From: a virus
DNA: 20,033 nucleotides
IMG/VR virus record: IMGVR_UViG_3300017720_000099
Coordinates: 1-20,033 of that record
Strand: one strand, 5' to 3'
Shown: piece after piece, positions 11,566 through 20,033 of the stretch
Layout of the letters: the number at the start of each line of letters is the position of its first letter
Numbering within the stretch: the stretch's first letter is position 1
Notes under the pieces: model-generated
Database searches by the model: none
What the model saw: only the letters and a program-made list of their open reading frames with translations
Told to the model about the DNA's origin: nothing
Program-made: the position numbers and the translations under genes

Positions 11566-13866
11566 ATGGCATTAATAGAAGAAAAACAACGTGCGTTGTA
11601 TGAAAGCAGAATAGGAGTTAGCAGAGGTTCTGCTAAACCTGCTCAGATACAAGATGAAATTGCTACTCAAATAGCAAGTTTAACTAAGACTGTATCTAAA
11701 AATGCTTTTGATAAAGCTGTTGAATCTGGAAAAATAGAAGCAATAGATAGAGCAAACAATTACGAGTTTCAATATGAGACTAAAAATATTGGTGGACAAG
11801 AAGTAAAGGTACCAATAAAACATGTTCAAAGAAATGATCTAGGAAAAACAGGAAATATAAAGTATTGGGAGTTAATGGATAAAAAAAGAATGAATGAGCT
11901 TGAAAATGTATCTTCATCAATTGTCCTTACCAATAGAAACAAATCAGAATCAATGGAAGAATCTGTTGCAGATTTTGACAAAAGCACTAGAGCAGACCTA
12001 TCATTATTTTTTGATAGTTTACCACCAGAAGATAGAGGAAGAGCAAAAATTGTTGCTGAAAATCAAATAACAAATGCAAAATTTTATGTTGATAAAACAC
12101 ATCAAAGAGCAGAAGTTACAAGAAATACTGCTGAACTAGGAAAAGAAATAACAGGCATATTGTTTAGTGCTGATGACGTTTTGTTAAATGAAGATAATCT
12201 TTCTTATGATATTTTAAAGCAAGATGTAGAAGACGCTATACGATTTAGAGAGGGAACTATTCCAAACAATAAAATTAAAACAGCAAGAGAAAAAGCGTTA
12301 AGTACATTAGCTACAAATAAAAATGTAAAAGAATTATTAGGAATTAATTTAGGAGGAATGTTTGACAGAGATAACATTAATAGAAACAACCTAAATATAC
12401 TAAATAAAATAAAACAAGCTTTTGAAAATAATTTTTCTGATGGATTAAAAATTGGAAATAAAGAAATTACCAGAGAACAATTGGTAGCTTCTTTAGACGG
12501 AAACAAAGTAGCTCAATATACTAGGTTAAAAAATTTTTACACAGGACAACATAACGCACTCAATGTTTTAAATACAAGATATCTACATCTCAATACAATG
12601 AGAAGAGATTACAAAACAGGTTCAGCTTCTGCTGTACCGTCAAAAAATAGAAATTTAGTTTTAGATGACCCTGAATTTGCGTCACAATTATTTGAGGAAT
12701 ATTTAGAATCTGAGCGTAGAGTAGGAACCATGGCTGAATATGAAAGGTCTGGTGAAATATTAGACTTTCATCGTTGGACATATAAAACTAAAGGAATAAG
12801 AGCGTTGCCCTCATCAAAAGTTGCAGAAATAAATGGATATTTAAATGGATATAATGTCGATGGAGTAATAAAACATTTACCTTTGATATCTGAAATGGCA
12901 AACGATCTTGACGCATTTCATACAGATATGGGGTTTGATGACAATGCTAGATACATGATGAATTATATATCTCAAAATGCTGAAATTAACAATGCAAGTG
13001 AAAACAATGTTGCGGCAGTTATAACTCAAGCATTTGAAAAAAGAAAAAGAGATGTGGGAGATACTGAGTTAAGAAAAATATTTAGTGGCAGTATAAACAA
13101 AATCCTACAAGATAATCCGAATACTGTTAGTTTAGATAAATCATATAAAACTGCTAATGATTTGTTTAAAGATTTAAATGAATTAGTTGATTCACAAGCT
13201 TATGATGTCATAGGTGCTATGGCATATACAGATATTAAAAATATAGTTTTATCAGATATATCTAAAAGTTTAATGGCACCTAACAGACCAACATTAAAAA
13301 CTTATATAGCAAATGCTATAAACACATTACAAGAAAAAGAATCTTATGGAAAAACATATGCTGGGTTTTCTTTGACTGGATATGAAGAAGTATCTAATCA
13401 ATTAAACATGGACCAATTGCCACCTACAATAATGAAATACGCACCAGAAAAAGTTTATGGTCCAGCTTTTGCAGATGGTGGATTATTGTTAGCAAGAACT
13501 ATAAGAGAAGATATTTTAAAAGTAATTGAAGATAGAACTCTTATTGATAGTAGTTTACAAGACTTTGCTTTAAATCTAAAAACAGGAAAAGATGGAAGAA
13601 TACAAAGAAGTGGCTTACCAGTAGACCCAGTTTTAGAAAGTTTATCGGAACCAGCACGAGGGCATTGGGCTAAAAGTAATTACAAACTTTATCCAAACTT
13701 AGACAATGATGGAACTGTAAGCTATACATTATTTCACGTAGGAAAAAACAAATACGACCCTATGATTGTTAGAGATTCTTTTGGTGACCCTATTGTATTC
13801 GGACCAGAATATTTTAGTGGTGTAGCAAATGCTTTATATGAACAATCAGAACAAGAAGATGAGTAA
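11566..13866 (+). CDS. Internal virion protein in the T7 gp15 position
   Basis: The 766-residue product (T7 gp15: 747) begins one base after the previous stop. It is soluble, highly charged and almost entirely predicted helical, with no membrane segment or enzymatic motif that I can see. Length, helical character and place between gp14- and gp16-like genes make it the gp15-type ejection protein, which spans the periplasm as part of the DNA-translocation tube in T7. Sequence similarity to T7 gp15 is not evident by eye, so the call is mainly by synteny. There is no clear ribosome-binding site beyond the end of the upstream gene, so translation is likely coupled. Confidence 0.78.
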   Translation: MALIEEKQRALYESRIGVSRGSAKPAQIQDEIATQIASLTKTVSKNAFDKAVESGKIEAIDRANNYEFQYETKNIGGQEVKVPIKHVQRNDLGKTGNIKYWELMDKKRMNELENVSSSIVLTNRNKSESMEESVADFDKSTRADLSLFFDSLPPEDRGRAKIVAENQITNAKFYVDKTHQRAEVTRNTAELGKEITGILFSADDVLLNEDNLSYDILKQDVEDAIRFREGTIPNNKIKTAREKALSTLATNKNVKELLGINLGGMFDRDNINRNNLNILNKIKQAFENNFSDGLKIGNKEITREQLVASLDGNKVAQYTRLKNFYTGQHNALNVLNTRYLHLNTMRRDYKTGSASAVPSKNRNLVLDDPEFASQLFEEYLESERRVGTMAEYERSGEILDFHRWTYKTKGIRALPSSKVAEINGYLNGYNVDGVIKHLPLISEMANDLDAFHTDMGFDDNARYMMNYISQNAEINNASENNVAAVITQAFEKRKRDVGDTELRKIFSGSINKILQDNPNTVSLDKSYKTANDLFKDLNELVDSQAYDVIGAMAYTDIKNIVLSDISKSLMAPNRPTLKTYIANAINTLQEKESYGKTYAGFSLTGYEEVSNQLNMDQLPPTIMKYAPEKVYGPAFADGGLLLARTIREDILKVIEDRTLIDSSLQDFALNLKTGKDGRIQRSGLPVDPVLESLSEPARGHWAKSNYKLYPNLDNDGTVSYTLFHVGKNKYDPMIVRDSFGDPIVFGPEYFSGVANALYEQSEQEDE

Positions 13867-16800
13867 AAAATATATAAGCCCTATAGAAATAACAAGGACT
13901 AGAGAAGAACAATTTAATGAGTTTGACGAGCAAAGAAAAATTGTTCAAGAAGAAATAAAAGAACCAATACAGTTAACTGGTAATGTAAAAAAACCAGTAG
14001 GGTCTTATCTTAAAAAATATCAACCAGAAGACAGGACTTTTTGGCAAGATACTGTTGATGAATTTTGGATTAACTGGGTAGGACAGTCTATAGAAAACAA
14101 TTACATTTATGATAGTAGCTACAGTAGAGAAATAGATTTAAATTTTAATCCATACCAAAATAATTATTTAGAGGGCTATGAAGATTATGAAGATCAATTT
14201 CTTAATGCTAGAAACCAAGAAGAAGCTGATAACATTAAAGCAAGAATAGATAGAAACCTTTATAGAAAAGAAAGGTTGTCAAGGTCAGATAGGGTTATGG
14301 GTCCAGCTTTAGTTGGTAATTTATTAAACCCAGAAAATTTTGTACCACTAGGTTTATTCGGCGCTGGTGTAAAATTTGGTAGTAGATTTTATAAAGGTGG
14401 AGCAATATCATCTTTATCTGTAGGTGCTACAGAACCTATAAGAAGACACTTTGACCCAACAGCTACTGACGATGAAACCATAATGTATGTAGGAAGTTCT
14501 TTTCTTTTTGGTGGATTATTTAATGGATTTTTAGGAAGAAGAGGATTAGAAAAATCTATAAAAAAAGAAATTGTAGATGACAAAGGTGGTGAAAACGGAA
14601 TAATAAATAACATTGCAAAAGGCACTAAAGAAACAAATGGTGAAAAAATTTTTGACGGTGAACTTATTAATATACAAAAAGAATATCCAGATATAAAAAT
14701 AATAAGAGTACAAGAGGGAGAAACAAAAACATTTCAAGATATGAATGGAAAACATATTCCAGAAAGCGACGCAATTAATATTTCTAAAAAAAATACTAAT
14801 TGGATAGAAAAACCTGTAACAAAAAAAATAAACATAGACAGAACCACAGATGTATATTCTGTTCAAGGACTACCAAGAAAAGCACCAATTAGAATTGTGC
14901 AAGATGGAGATGAAACCAAAGCAATAGTTAATACAGAGTATATACAAAGAATGTTTGATTCTAAAAAACATATAGCTGGTAACTTAGACAGTCAAACACC
15001 AGCAACAATGCCAAAAGAAATAGCAGATAAATTTAAAAACTCAGACCAACTTACAGAGTTTTATATTAAAAAAGAAATAAACAGAGAAACGGCTTTTAGG
15101 GATAGAAACACTGGCGAATCTGTAGCTGAGTATGAACAAGCTTTAAACTACGATACATACAACAAAGCATTAAAAAACAAAACTGGAGACTACAGAACTG
15201 ACTATGGAGATGTACCTGTATTATCTTTTATGTTGAAGCAAATTGATAAATTTTATGACCAAGGAAAAGTGTCAAATGCACTAAGAGGAATTGATGATGA
15301 ATCAGCAAACACACTAGCTAAAGCAATGTTAGAAATAAATGGAGACAGTTCTATTGTTACGAGGGCTCAAAAAGAGGGCATAGTTTTAAATTCATCTGTT
15401 CACACAAGGACAATGAATAGGTGGGGAAAAACTTTAGATGAGTTTCAAAAAGAATTTGATGACGCTTTTGTTTCTTTTGCAAAAGGAGATGATAACAGAT
15501 TGCTTGGAACTGTAGGTAATATAGATTTAGAATCTGCAAGACTTAAACTTGGCTACAATTTAAAAGGAATAGTAGACCCAAGCCAAGAACCCGTTCATAT
15601 TTATTCAGAATTTAGTCGCAAAGTGTTTCAAGCTATATCAGATCAAGATATATACAAATCATTAACTGACAAAAATATTATTAAGGCAGTCGATATATCA
15701 AGAAAGTTTTTTGATAAATTTGAAAAAGAAGCTACAAGATTAGGAATGTTTGTAAGTCAAAGAAATCTAGGAAACAAAATTGATTTTTATGATGGCATTA
15801 TAAAACAACTAGATAAAAATATTAAAAGTAAAAATTTTACTCCAGAAGCTAAAGCAAGATTTGAAGAGTTAAAAACTAGAACAAATGCACAGTTAGGAAA
15901 AGCAAAATCACAAAAACAAGATATGGATGATGGTTTAATAAATCCATTAACCGATGAATTTAAACAAACATACGTTGCAAGGTATTATAGTTTTGACAAA
16001 ATTAGTAAAAATTTAGAGGGTTTTAAAACCAAGATAAGAACTCATATAACAAATAATGCTGGTTTATATGCTGGTAGATTGCAAAAAAGAAACGGTAATG
16101 TAGATGAACTAGTAGATGATATTACTGAAAACATATTACAACAATCAGCTAGAAATGACGCTGATGGATTAATGGCTTTTGGAAGAACAGGTGGTGCTTA
16201 TAAATCAGGTGCAAGACCATTGATGGAAAGATCGCTAAGAATTGAAAGCAAAGAAATAGAAGAATTTTTAGAAACTGACTTAACTCAAATAACAAGAATG
16301 TATGCAAACAGAATGGGCATGGCTATTGAAATGCAAAGAAGTTTTGGAGACAGGCATTTAGATGATTTTTTAATTAAGACAGAATTAGAAATATTATCAA
16401 AAGGTAATATAAAAACTAAAAAACAAATTACGGCAATGAATAAAGGTTTGGGTGCTATAAATGGTGCTAAAGAAAAAATGTATGGAACATATAACAATAA
16501 GGATATTACAGCTATAGATAAAGTATTAGGACAGTTTGCTCGTAATTTAACATCGTTTAATACTATGGGTAAGGTTCTTTACACAGCATATGCAGACGCT
16601 GGAAGACCAATTATGGTTAATGGAATGTCTAGAGCGTTTCCAGAGTTTTTTGGCACAATGATAAATAACAAACAAGCATATATTAAAATGGCAAAAGACC
16701 ATGACTTTCTTTACCATGCACATGAGTTAGCAAATAACATGGGGGCTATGGAAAGGTACACTACAGGAATTGGACCAGTAGGTTCTAACCTTTTACAAAG

Positions 16801-17800
16801 GTCGCAAGGTGCTTGGTATTGGGCTAATGGTCTTACGCCGTGGACTTTGTTAATGAAAAGATGGACTGGGATTATATCTCAAAAAAGGTTTATAGAAGAT
16901 ATTGTAAAAGTATCAAATGGTACTGCTACAAAAGACGAAATATTTAGATTAAATTCATATAACATTAGTATAGATGACGCTAAATTAATAGCTAAAATGC
17001 CGTGGCAAAAAGAAAAAACTGGGTTAATACTTGCAAATACAAAAGCATGGGGTAGTAAAAAATACGGAAATCATGCGATACAAAAATTTAGAGCAGCCGT
17101 TCAAATGGATATAGAAAGAACAATTATTACTCCTAGCCCTGCAGATAAAATAAATATGATGTTTGGTGTTGTTGATATACCGTCAGAATCATTTAGAAAA
17201 ATTGTAGCTGGTAATGAGCTTTTGCAAAAATTTGGATTTCAAGAACACGCTTATGGTGTTAAATTTCAAAATGCTTTTATGTCTTTGCCATTTCAATTTA
17301 TGAGTTGGATGGTAGCTTCGAATAGAAAATTATTAATGGCTGGTGTAACAGGTAGAGACTTTTATCTAATGCAAGGCGCAATGGCTATGATTGCTTTCGG
17401 TGCTTATGGAGATTATTTAAAAGCTCCTGAGATGTGGTTTAGAAAATCACATCAAGAAAAGTTTTTATCTGGAGTAGAGCGATCTGGTGTATTAGGAATA
17501 TTTAGTGACGTTCCGGGCATGATTGAAAATGCAACAGATAATCAATATGGATTAAGACCAATGTTAGGAATGCCAGACCCATTTGACCCAGACAACAATA
17601 GAGCAAGACCTCATGACAAATATAGAGTATTGATGGGACCTGCTGGTAGCAAATTTTACGATTTATATGATGCTATGACATCAGACGAATTGGGACCAAG
17701 AGACACAAAAAAGGCTGTAAGAGACTTATTACCTACACAAAACTTGCTTTGGTGGGATGATAAGTTTAAATCCATTTACAATTGGTCTACAGACTATTAA
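13859..17800 (+). CDS. Large internal virion protein in the T7 gp16 position
   Basis: I start at ATG 13859 (MSKKYISPIE), which overlaps the previous stop by 8 bases. An upstream ATG at 13829 lacks any ribosome-binding site and would extend the overlap. The 1313-residue product nearly equals T7 gp16 (1318). Residues 1-145 are hydrophilic. Residues 146-226 hold two hydrophobic glycine-rich stretches (GPALVGNLLNPENFVPLGLF and MYVGSSFLFGGLFNGFLG). A long helical body follows, and another hydrophobic segment (FYLMQGAMAMIAFGAYGDYL) lies near 1167. gp16 in T7 carries an N-terminal lytic transglycosylase and completes the channel in the inner membrane. I cannot see a transglycosylase active site here, so the wall-digesting activity may be absent or elsewhere. 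Function rests on size, position and membrane segments. Confidence 0.8.
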   Translation: MSKKYISPIEITRTREEQFNEFDEQRKIVQEEIKEPIQLTGNVKKPVGSYLKKYQPEDRTFWQDTVDEFWINWVGQSIENNYIYDSSYSREIDLNFNPYQNNYLEGYEDYEDQFLNARNQEEADNIKARIDRNLYRKERLSRSDRVMGPALVGNLLNPENFVPLGLFGAGVKFGSRFYKGGAISSLSVGATEPIRRHFDPTATDDETIMYVGSSFLFGGLFNGFLGRRGLEKSIKKEIVDDKGGENGIINNIAKGTKETNGEKIFDGELINIQKEYPDIKIIRVQEGETKTFQDMNGKHIPESDAINISKKNTNWIEKPVTKKINIDRTTDVYSVQGLPRKAPIRIVQDGDETKAIVNTEYIQRMFDSKKHIAGNLDSQTPATMPKEIADKFKNSDQLTEFYIKKEINRETAFRDRNTGESVAEYEQALNYDTYNKALKNKTGDYRTDYGDVPVLSFMLKQIDKFYDQGKVSNALRGIDDESANTLAKAMLEINGDSSIVTRAQKEGIVLNSSVHTRTMNRWGKTLDEFQKEFDDAFVSFAKGDDNRLLGTVGNIDLESARLKLGYNLKGIVDPSQEPVHIYSEFSRKVFQAISDQDIYKSLTDKNIIKAVDISRKFFDKFEKEATRLGMFVSQRNLGNKIDFYDGIIKQLDKNIKSKNFTPEAKARFEELKTRTNAQLGKAKSQKQDMDDGLINPLTDEFKQTYVARYYSFDKISKNLEGFKTKIRTHITNNAGLYAGRLQKRNGNVDELVDDITENILQQSARNDADGLMAFGRTGGAYKSGARPLMERSLRIESKEIEEFLETDLTQITRMYANRMGMAIEMQRSFGDRHLDDFLIKTELEILSKGNIKTKKQITAMNKGLGAINGAKEKMYGTYNNKDITAIDKVLGQFARNLTSFNTMGKVLYTAYADAGRPIMVNGMSRAFPEFFGTMINNKQAYIKMAKDHDFLYHAHELANNMGAMERYTTGIGPVGSNLLQRSQGAWYWANGLTPWTLLMKRWTGIISQKRFIEDIVKVSNGTATKDEIFRLNSYNISIDDAKLIAKMPWQKEKTGLILANTKAWGSKKYGNHAIQKFRAAVQMDIERTIITPSPADKINMMFGVVDIPSESFRKIVAGNELLQKFGFQEHAYGVKFQNAFMSLPFQFMSWMVASNRKLLMAGVTGRDFYLMQGAMAMIAFGAYGDYLKAPEMWFRKSHQEKFLSGVERSGVLGIFSDVPGMIENATDNQYGLRPMLGMPDPFDPDNNRARPHDKYRVLMGPAGSKFYDLYDAMTSDELGPRDTKKAVRDLLPTQNLLWWDDKFKSIYNWSTDY

Positions 17801-17814
17801 GATAAGAGGTAATT

Positions 17815-19773
17815 ATGACTATATTAACGGCTAAAAATACGCCTAGAGTAACCTACACAGCTTCTGGTAGCCAGACTGCTTTTACTATTCCTTTTGAGTT
17901 TTTTAGTACATCTGATATAAAGGTATATAATGGAACAACTTTACTTACTTATGAAGCAACTCCGAGTGCTGCTAACAAGTACAGCATTTCAGGAACAGCT
18001 AGTGCTAGTGATAGTGCTTATGAGTTTGGGGCTGGGGGTACTGTTACTTTGGGTGGTAGTGGAACTACTGCTGGGGACATTATTACTATTATTAGAGATA
18101 TTACAATAGAACGCTCTACAGATTTTCCAACAACTGGCTCATTTGATATAACTTCACTTAACACAGATTTAGACAAAGTATATGCAAAATTAGCTGATAT
18201 TGACCAACAGTCAGATAGATCAGTTAAATTATTAGATACAGATTCTATTGCAGCAACAGTAACATTACCAGCAAAAGCTACCAGAGCATCCAAAGTGCTT
18301 ACATTTGATAGTGATGGCGATGTTCAAACAACAATTGCTGCCACAGATGTAACAACAATTGCTGGTATATCCAGCGATGTTACCACTGTATCTGGTATTG
18401 CTAGCAATGTTACATCTGTTGTAAGTAACGCAAGTAACATAAATACCGTTGCTGGAGCTATATCTAATGTAAATACTGTAGCTGGTATATCATCGAGTGT
18501 TTCGAGTGTGGCTGGAGTAGCCTCGTTAATTACGTCAGACTTTGTATCTGACTTAAATACATTAGCTACATCTGATATTATTTCAGACCTTAATTTAGTA
18601 GCAACATCTGATTTTGTGTCAGATTTAAATAGTCTTGCAACATCAGATTTTGTATCTGACTTAAATGCACTAGAAGCTATAAAAGCAAATGTTAATACTG
18701 TAGCAACAAATATTTCTAGTGTTAATTCTTTTGCAAGTCAATATCGTACAGGTTCATCAGACCCAACAGATTCATTAGATGAGGGCGATTTATTTTATAA
18801 CTCAACAAACAATGTATTAAAATACTATGATGGCTCTGGCTGGGAATCAATTACTGCTGGTGGTATTACAAGTGTAGCAGCTGATAGCACACCACAATTA
18901 GGTGGCGATCTTGACATGAATGGGCAAGATATTGTTACTACCTCTAATGCAGATATAGAATTAGCACCACATGGAACAGGTCATGTAACAGTAAAAGGTA
19001 ATACAAACCAAGGTGCTATACAGTTTAATTGCGAAAACAACACTCATGGACAACAAATAAAAGCTGCCCCACATTCAGAATCAGCTTCAAATATTTTAAC
19101 AATACCAAGCACAGGCGGTAACTCTACTTTAGTTTCAGACGCTTCTACGTCTACACTTACCAACAAAAGTTTAACAGCACCCATATTAACAGGTTCATCA
19201 TCTGCAGCTGGCTCTATTTTATTTAAAGAAGATACAGACAATGGCACAAATGCAGTAACTTTAATTGGACCAGCTTCAACAGCAGATGTTACAGTAACGC
19301 TTCCAGCCGCAGCAGATACGCTAGTCGGCAAAGCAACAACCGATACGTTAACCAATAAAACTATTAGCGGTTCTAGTAACACGCTTTCAAACATTGCTAA
19401 TGGCTCATTAACAAATTCAGCTATTACACTTAATGGCAGTTCTGTTTCTCTAGGTGGGAGTGCAACAATATCAGCAGGCACAGATTGGCAAGCAGTTAAA
19501 ACAAGTGCATATACAGCTTCAGCAGGTGAGGGTGTATTTGCTAATACTACAGGTGGGGCATTTACTTTGACCTTACCTAGCTCACCATCTATTGGCGATG
19601 AAGTATCGTTTAAAGATTACGCTAGTACATTTGATACTAACAACTTAACTATTGGAAGAAATGGAAAGAACATAGAGGGTGCAGCAAGTGATCTAGTAAT
19701 TTCTGTTGAGGGAGCAGGTAACTGTTTGGTCTTTGTAGATGATACAAAAGGCTGGTTAATAAAGAATAAATAA
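17815..19773 (+). CDS. Tail fibre protein with T7 gp17-like N-terminus
   Basis: The 652-residue protein (T7 gp17: 553) starts after AGAGGT with good spacing. Residues 10-40 (RVTYTASGSQTAFTIPFEFF then SDIKVYNGTTLL) and a later DITIERSTDFP match the virion-attachment N-terminus of the T7 tail fibre family. Then come two sets of short repeats: six of 10 residues (180-239, [TSN][TS]VAGI[SA]S-type) and four of 12 residues (240-287, TSDFVSDLNxLA). A module at 314-343 (SSDPTDSLDEGDLFYNS...W) follows, then LTNKS/TNKT-type fibre repeats near 445 and 510, and a beta-rich C-terminal domain ending in GWLIKNK. It should be a trimeric, thread-like fibre. There is no intramolecular chaperone motif that I recognise. 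Confidence 0.9.
   Translation: MTILTAKNTPRVTYTASGSQTAFTIPFEFFSTSDIKVYNGTTLLTYEATPSAANKYSISGTASASDSAYEFGAGGTVTLGGSGTTAGDIITIIRDITIERSTDFPTTGSFDITSLNTDLDKVYAKLADIDQQSDRSVKLLDTDSIAATVTLPAKATRASKVLTFDSDGDVQTTIAATDVTTIAGISSDVTTVSGIASNVTSVVSNASNINTVAGAISNVNTVAGISSSVSSVAGVASLITSDFVSDLNTLATSDIISDLNLVATSDFVSDLNSLATSDFVSDLNALEAIKANVNTVATNISSVNSFASQYRTGSSDPTDSLDEGDLFYNSTNNVLKYYDGSGWESITAGGITSVAADSTPQLGGDLDMNGQDIVTTSNADIELAPHGTGHVTVKGNTNQGAIQFNCENNTHGQQIKAAPHSESASNILTIPSTGGNSTLVSDASTSTLTNKSLTAPILTGSSSAAGSILFKEDTDNGTNAVTLIGPASTADVTVTLPAAADTLVGKATTDTLTNKTISGSSNTLSNIANGSLTNSAITLNGSSVSLGGSATISAGTDWQAVKTSAYTASAGEGVFANTTGGAFTLTLPSSPSIGDEVSFKDYASTFDTNNLTIGRNGKNIEGAASDLVISVEGAGNCLVFVDDTKGWLIKNK
18352..18531 (+). 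repeat. Six 30-base coding repeats in the tail fibre (10-residue period)
   Basis: Starting at codon 180, the protein repeats a 10-residue unit of type TTIAGISSDV, TTVSGIASNV, TSVVSNASNI, NTVAGAISNV, NTVAGISSSV, SSVAGVASLI. The protein pattern is clear while the DNA is moderately diverged. Such units are usual in phage fibre shafts and set fibre length. Confidence 0.8.
18532..18675 (+). repeat. Four 36-base tandem coding repeats in the tail fibre (12-residue period)
   Basis: Exactly four 36-base units run from 18532 to 18675: TSDFVSDLNTLA, TSDIISDLNLVA, TSDFVSDLNSLA and TSDFVSDLNALE. Units 1, 3 and 4 remain close at the DNA level (ttttgtatctgacttaaat is shared by 1 and 4), so the array could change copy number by slippage or recombination. 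They follow the 10-residue array with no linker. Confidence 0.85.
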
Positions 19774-20033
19774 TGACAGATTATAAAGACAAACATGGAA
19801 TTAAAGTACAGGCAGTTTCATCTGACCCTACTAATCCTATAGAGGGACAAGTTTGGTTTAACACCACTACTAATAAACTTAAATACAAAGCGCCACTAGG
19901 GGCAGGCTCGTGGGCTAATGGTGGAAATATGAACTCAGGTAGAAGAAGTGGAGCGTCTTTCGGAACGCAATCGGCTTCTTTGTACGCAGGCGGTAGATTT
20001 GCACCGGGACCCGGAAGAACAGCCTACGTTGAA
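19773..20033 (+). CDS. Second receptor-binding/tail protein, N-terminal part (3' end outside window)
   Basis: ATG 19773 overlaps the fibre stop by one base (TAATG), and 87 codons remain open to the window edge. The sequence begins MTDYKDKHGIKVQAV, then SSDPTNPIEGQVWFNTTTNK leading to W47. This module is also found in the upstream fibre (residues 314-343 there). From residue 50 it shows GGNMNSGRRSGASFGTQSAS with LYAGGR and TAYVE. The N-x-x-x-R...GTQxAxLxxGG...E pattern is typical of kelch-like, beta-propeller repeats in marine phage tail proteins. It is probably an adhesin or fibre tip made together with the fibre; only its first propeller-like repeat is visible. Confidence 0.75.
   Translation, partial: MTDYKDKHGIKVQAVSSDPTNPIEGQVWFNTTTNKLKYKAPLGAGSWANGGNMNSGRRSGASFGTQSASLYAGGRFAPGPGRTAYVE

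Noticed and set aside
19044-19481. 145-residue minus-strand ORF
   Set aside because: Antisense shadow of the Thr/Ser/Ala-rich fibre repeats; valine/leucine-rich without any motif or start signal.
19776-19799. TDYKDKHG at the start of the last protein resembles an engineered FLAG-type tag
   Set aside because: Only the DYKD core matches; the surrounding codons and context are natural phage sequence.

Overview
This window is the morphogenesis half of a lytic-type, short-tailed (T7-like podovirus) phage genome. It is AT-rich (about one third G+C by eye), every convincing gene is on the + strand, and genes abut or overlap by 1 to 35 bases. The small lysine-rich proteins, the DUF5872/DUF6321-type genes, the threonine/serine-rich tail fibre and the GTQxA..GG-type receptor protein are typical of marine bacteriophages of alphaproteobacterial hosts (HMO-2011-like or pelagiphage-like groups). 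The exact genus and host cannot be read from this window.

Layout. 1-162 is the C-terminus of a probable small terminase. 163-403 has no convincing gene but can fold into two large adjacent stem-loops (203-337) and is G+C-richer than its surroundings, so I treat it as a candidate structured RNA or DNA packaging site. 404-1596 is a cassette of six very small, overlapping, mostly basic genes, several below the usual length cutoff. 1577-3082 is the large terminase. 3085-6672 holds a small connector-region protein, the portal (TTG start), a 31-residue lysine-rich protein, a Bbp19-like protein, the scaffold and a T7 gp13-like protein. 6699-7782 encodes the major capsid protein and a small probable decoration protein, followed by a strong hairpin (7791-7827) where T7 has its late terminator. 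7839-10924 encodes the two tail-tube proteins (gp11- and gp12-like). 10924-17800 encodes three internal (ejection) proteins in the gp14, gp15 and gp16 positions. 17815-19773 is the gp17-like tail fibre, and 19773-20033 is the start of a second receptor-binding-type protein cut by the window edge.

How the parts work together. The terminase packages DNA through the portal into a shell of capsid protein built around the scaffold. The gp11/gp12-like proteins form the tail adaptor and nozzle, the gp14/15/16-like proteins are stored inside the head and ejected to build a channel through the cell envelope, and the fibre and downstream protein recognise the host.

The most striking non-gene signal is a perfect 18-bp palindrome at 5383-5400, inside the disordered, acidic N-terminus of the scaffold gene. 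Its central 16 bases are identical to the bacterial parS consensus, the loading site of the chromosome-partition CTPase ParB. A full-consensus parS in a phage structural operon is very unlikely by chance and suggests that this phage recruits, titrates or exploits ParB (host or phage-encoded). The structured region at 203-337 is the second most interesting signal.
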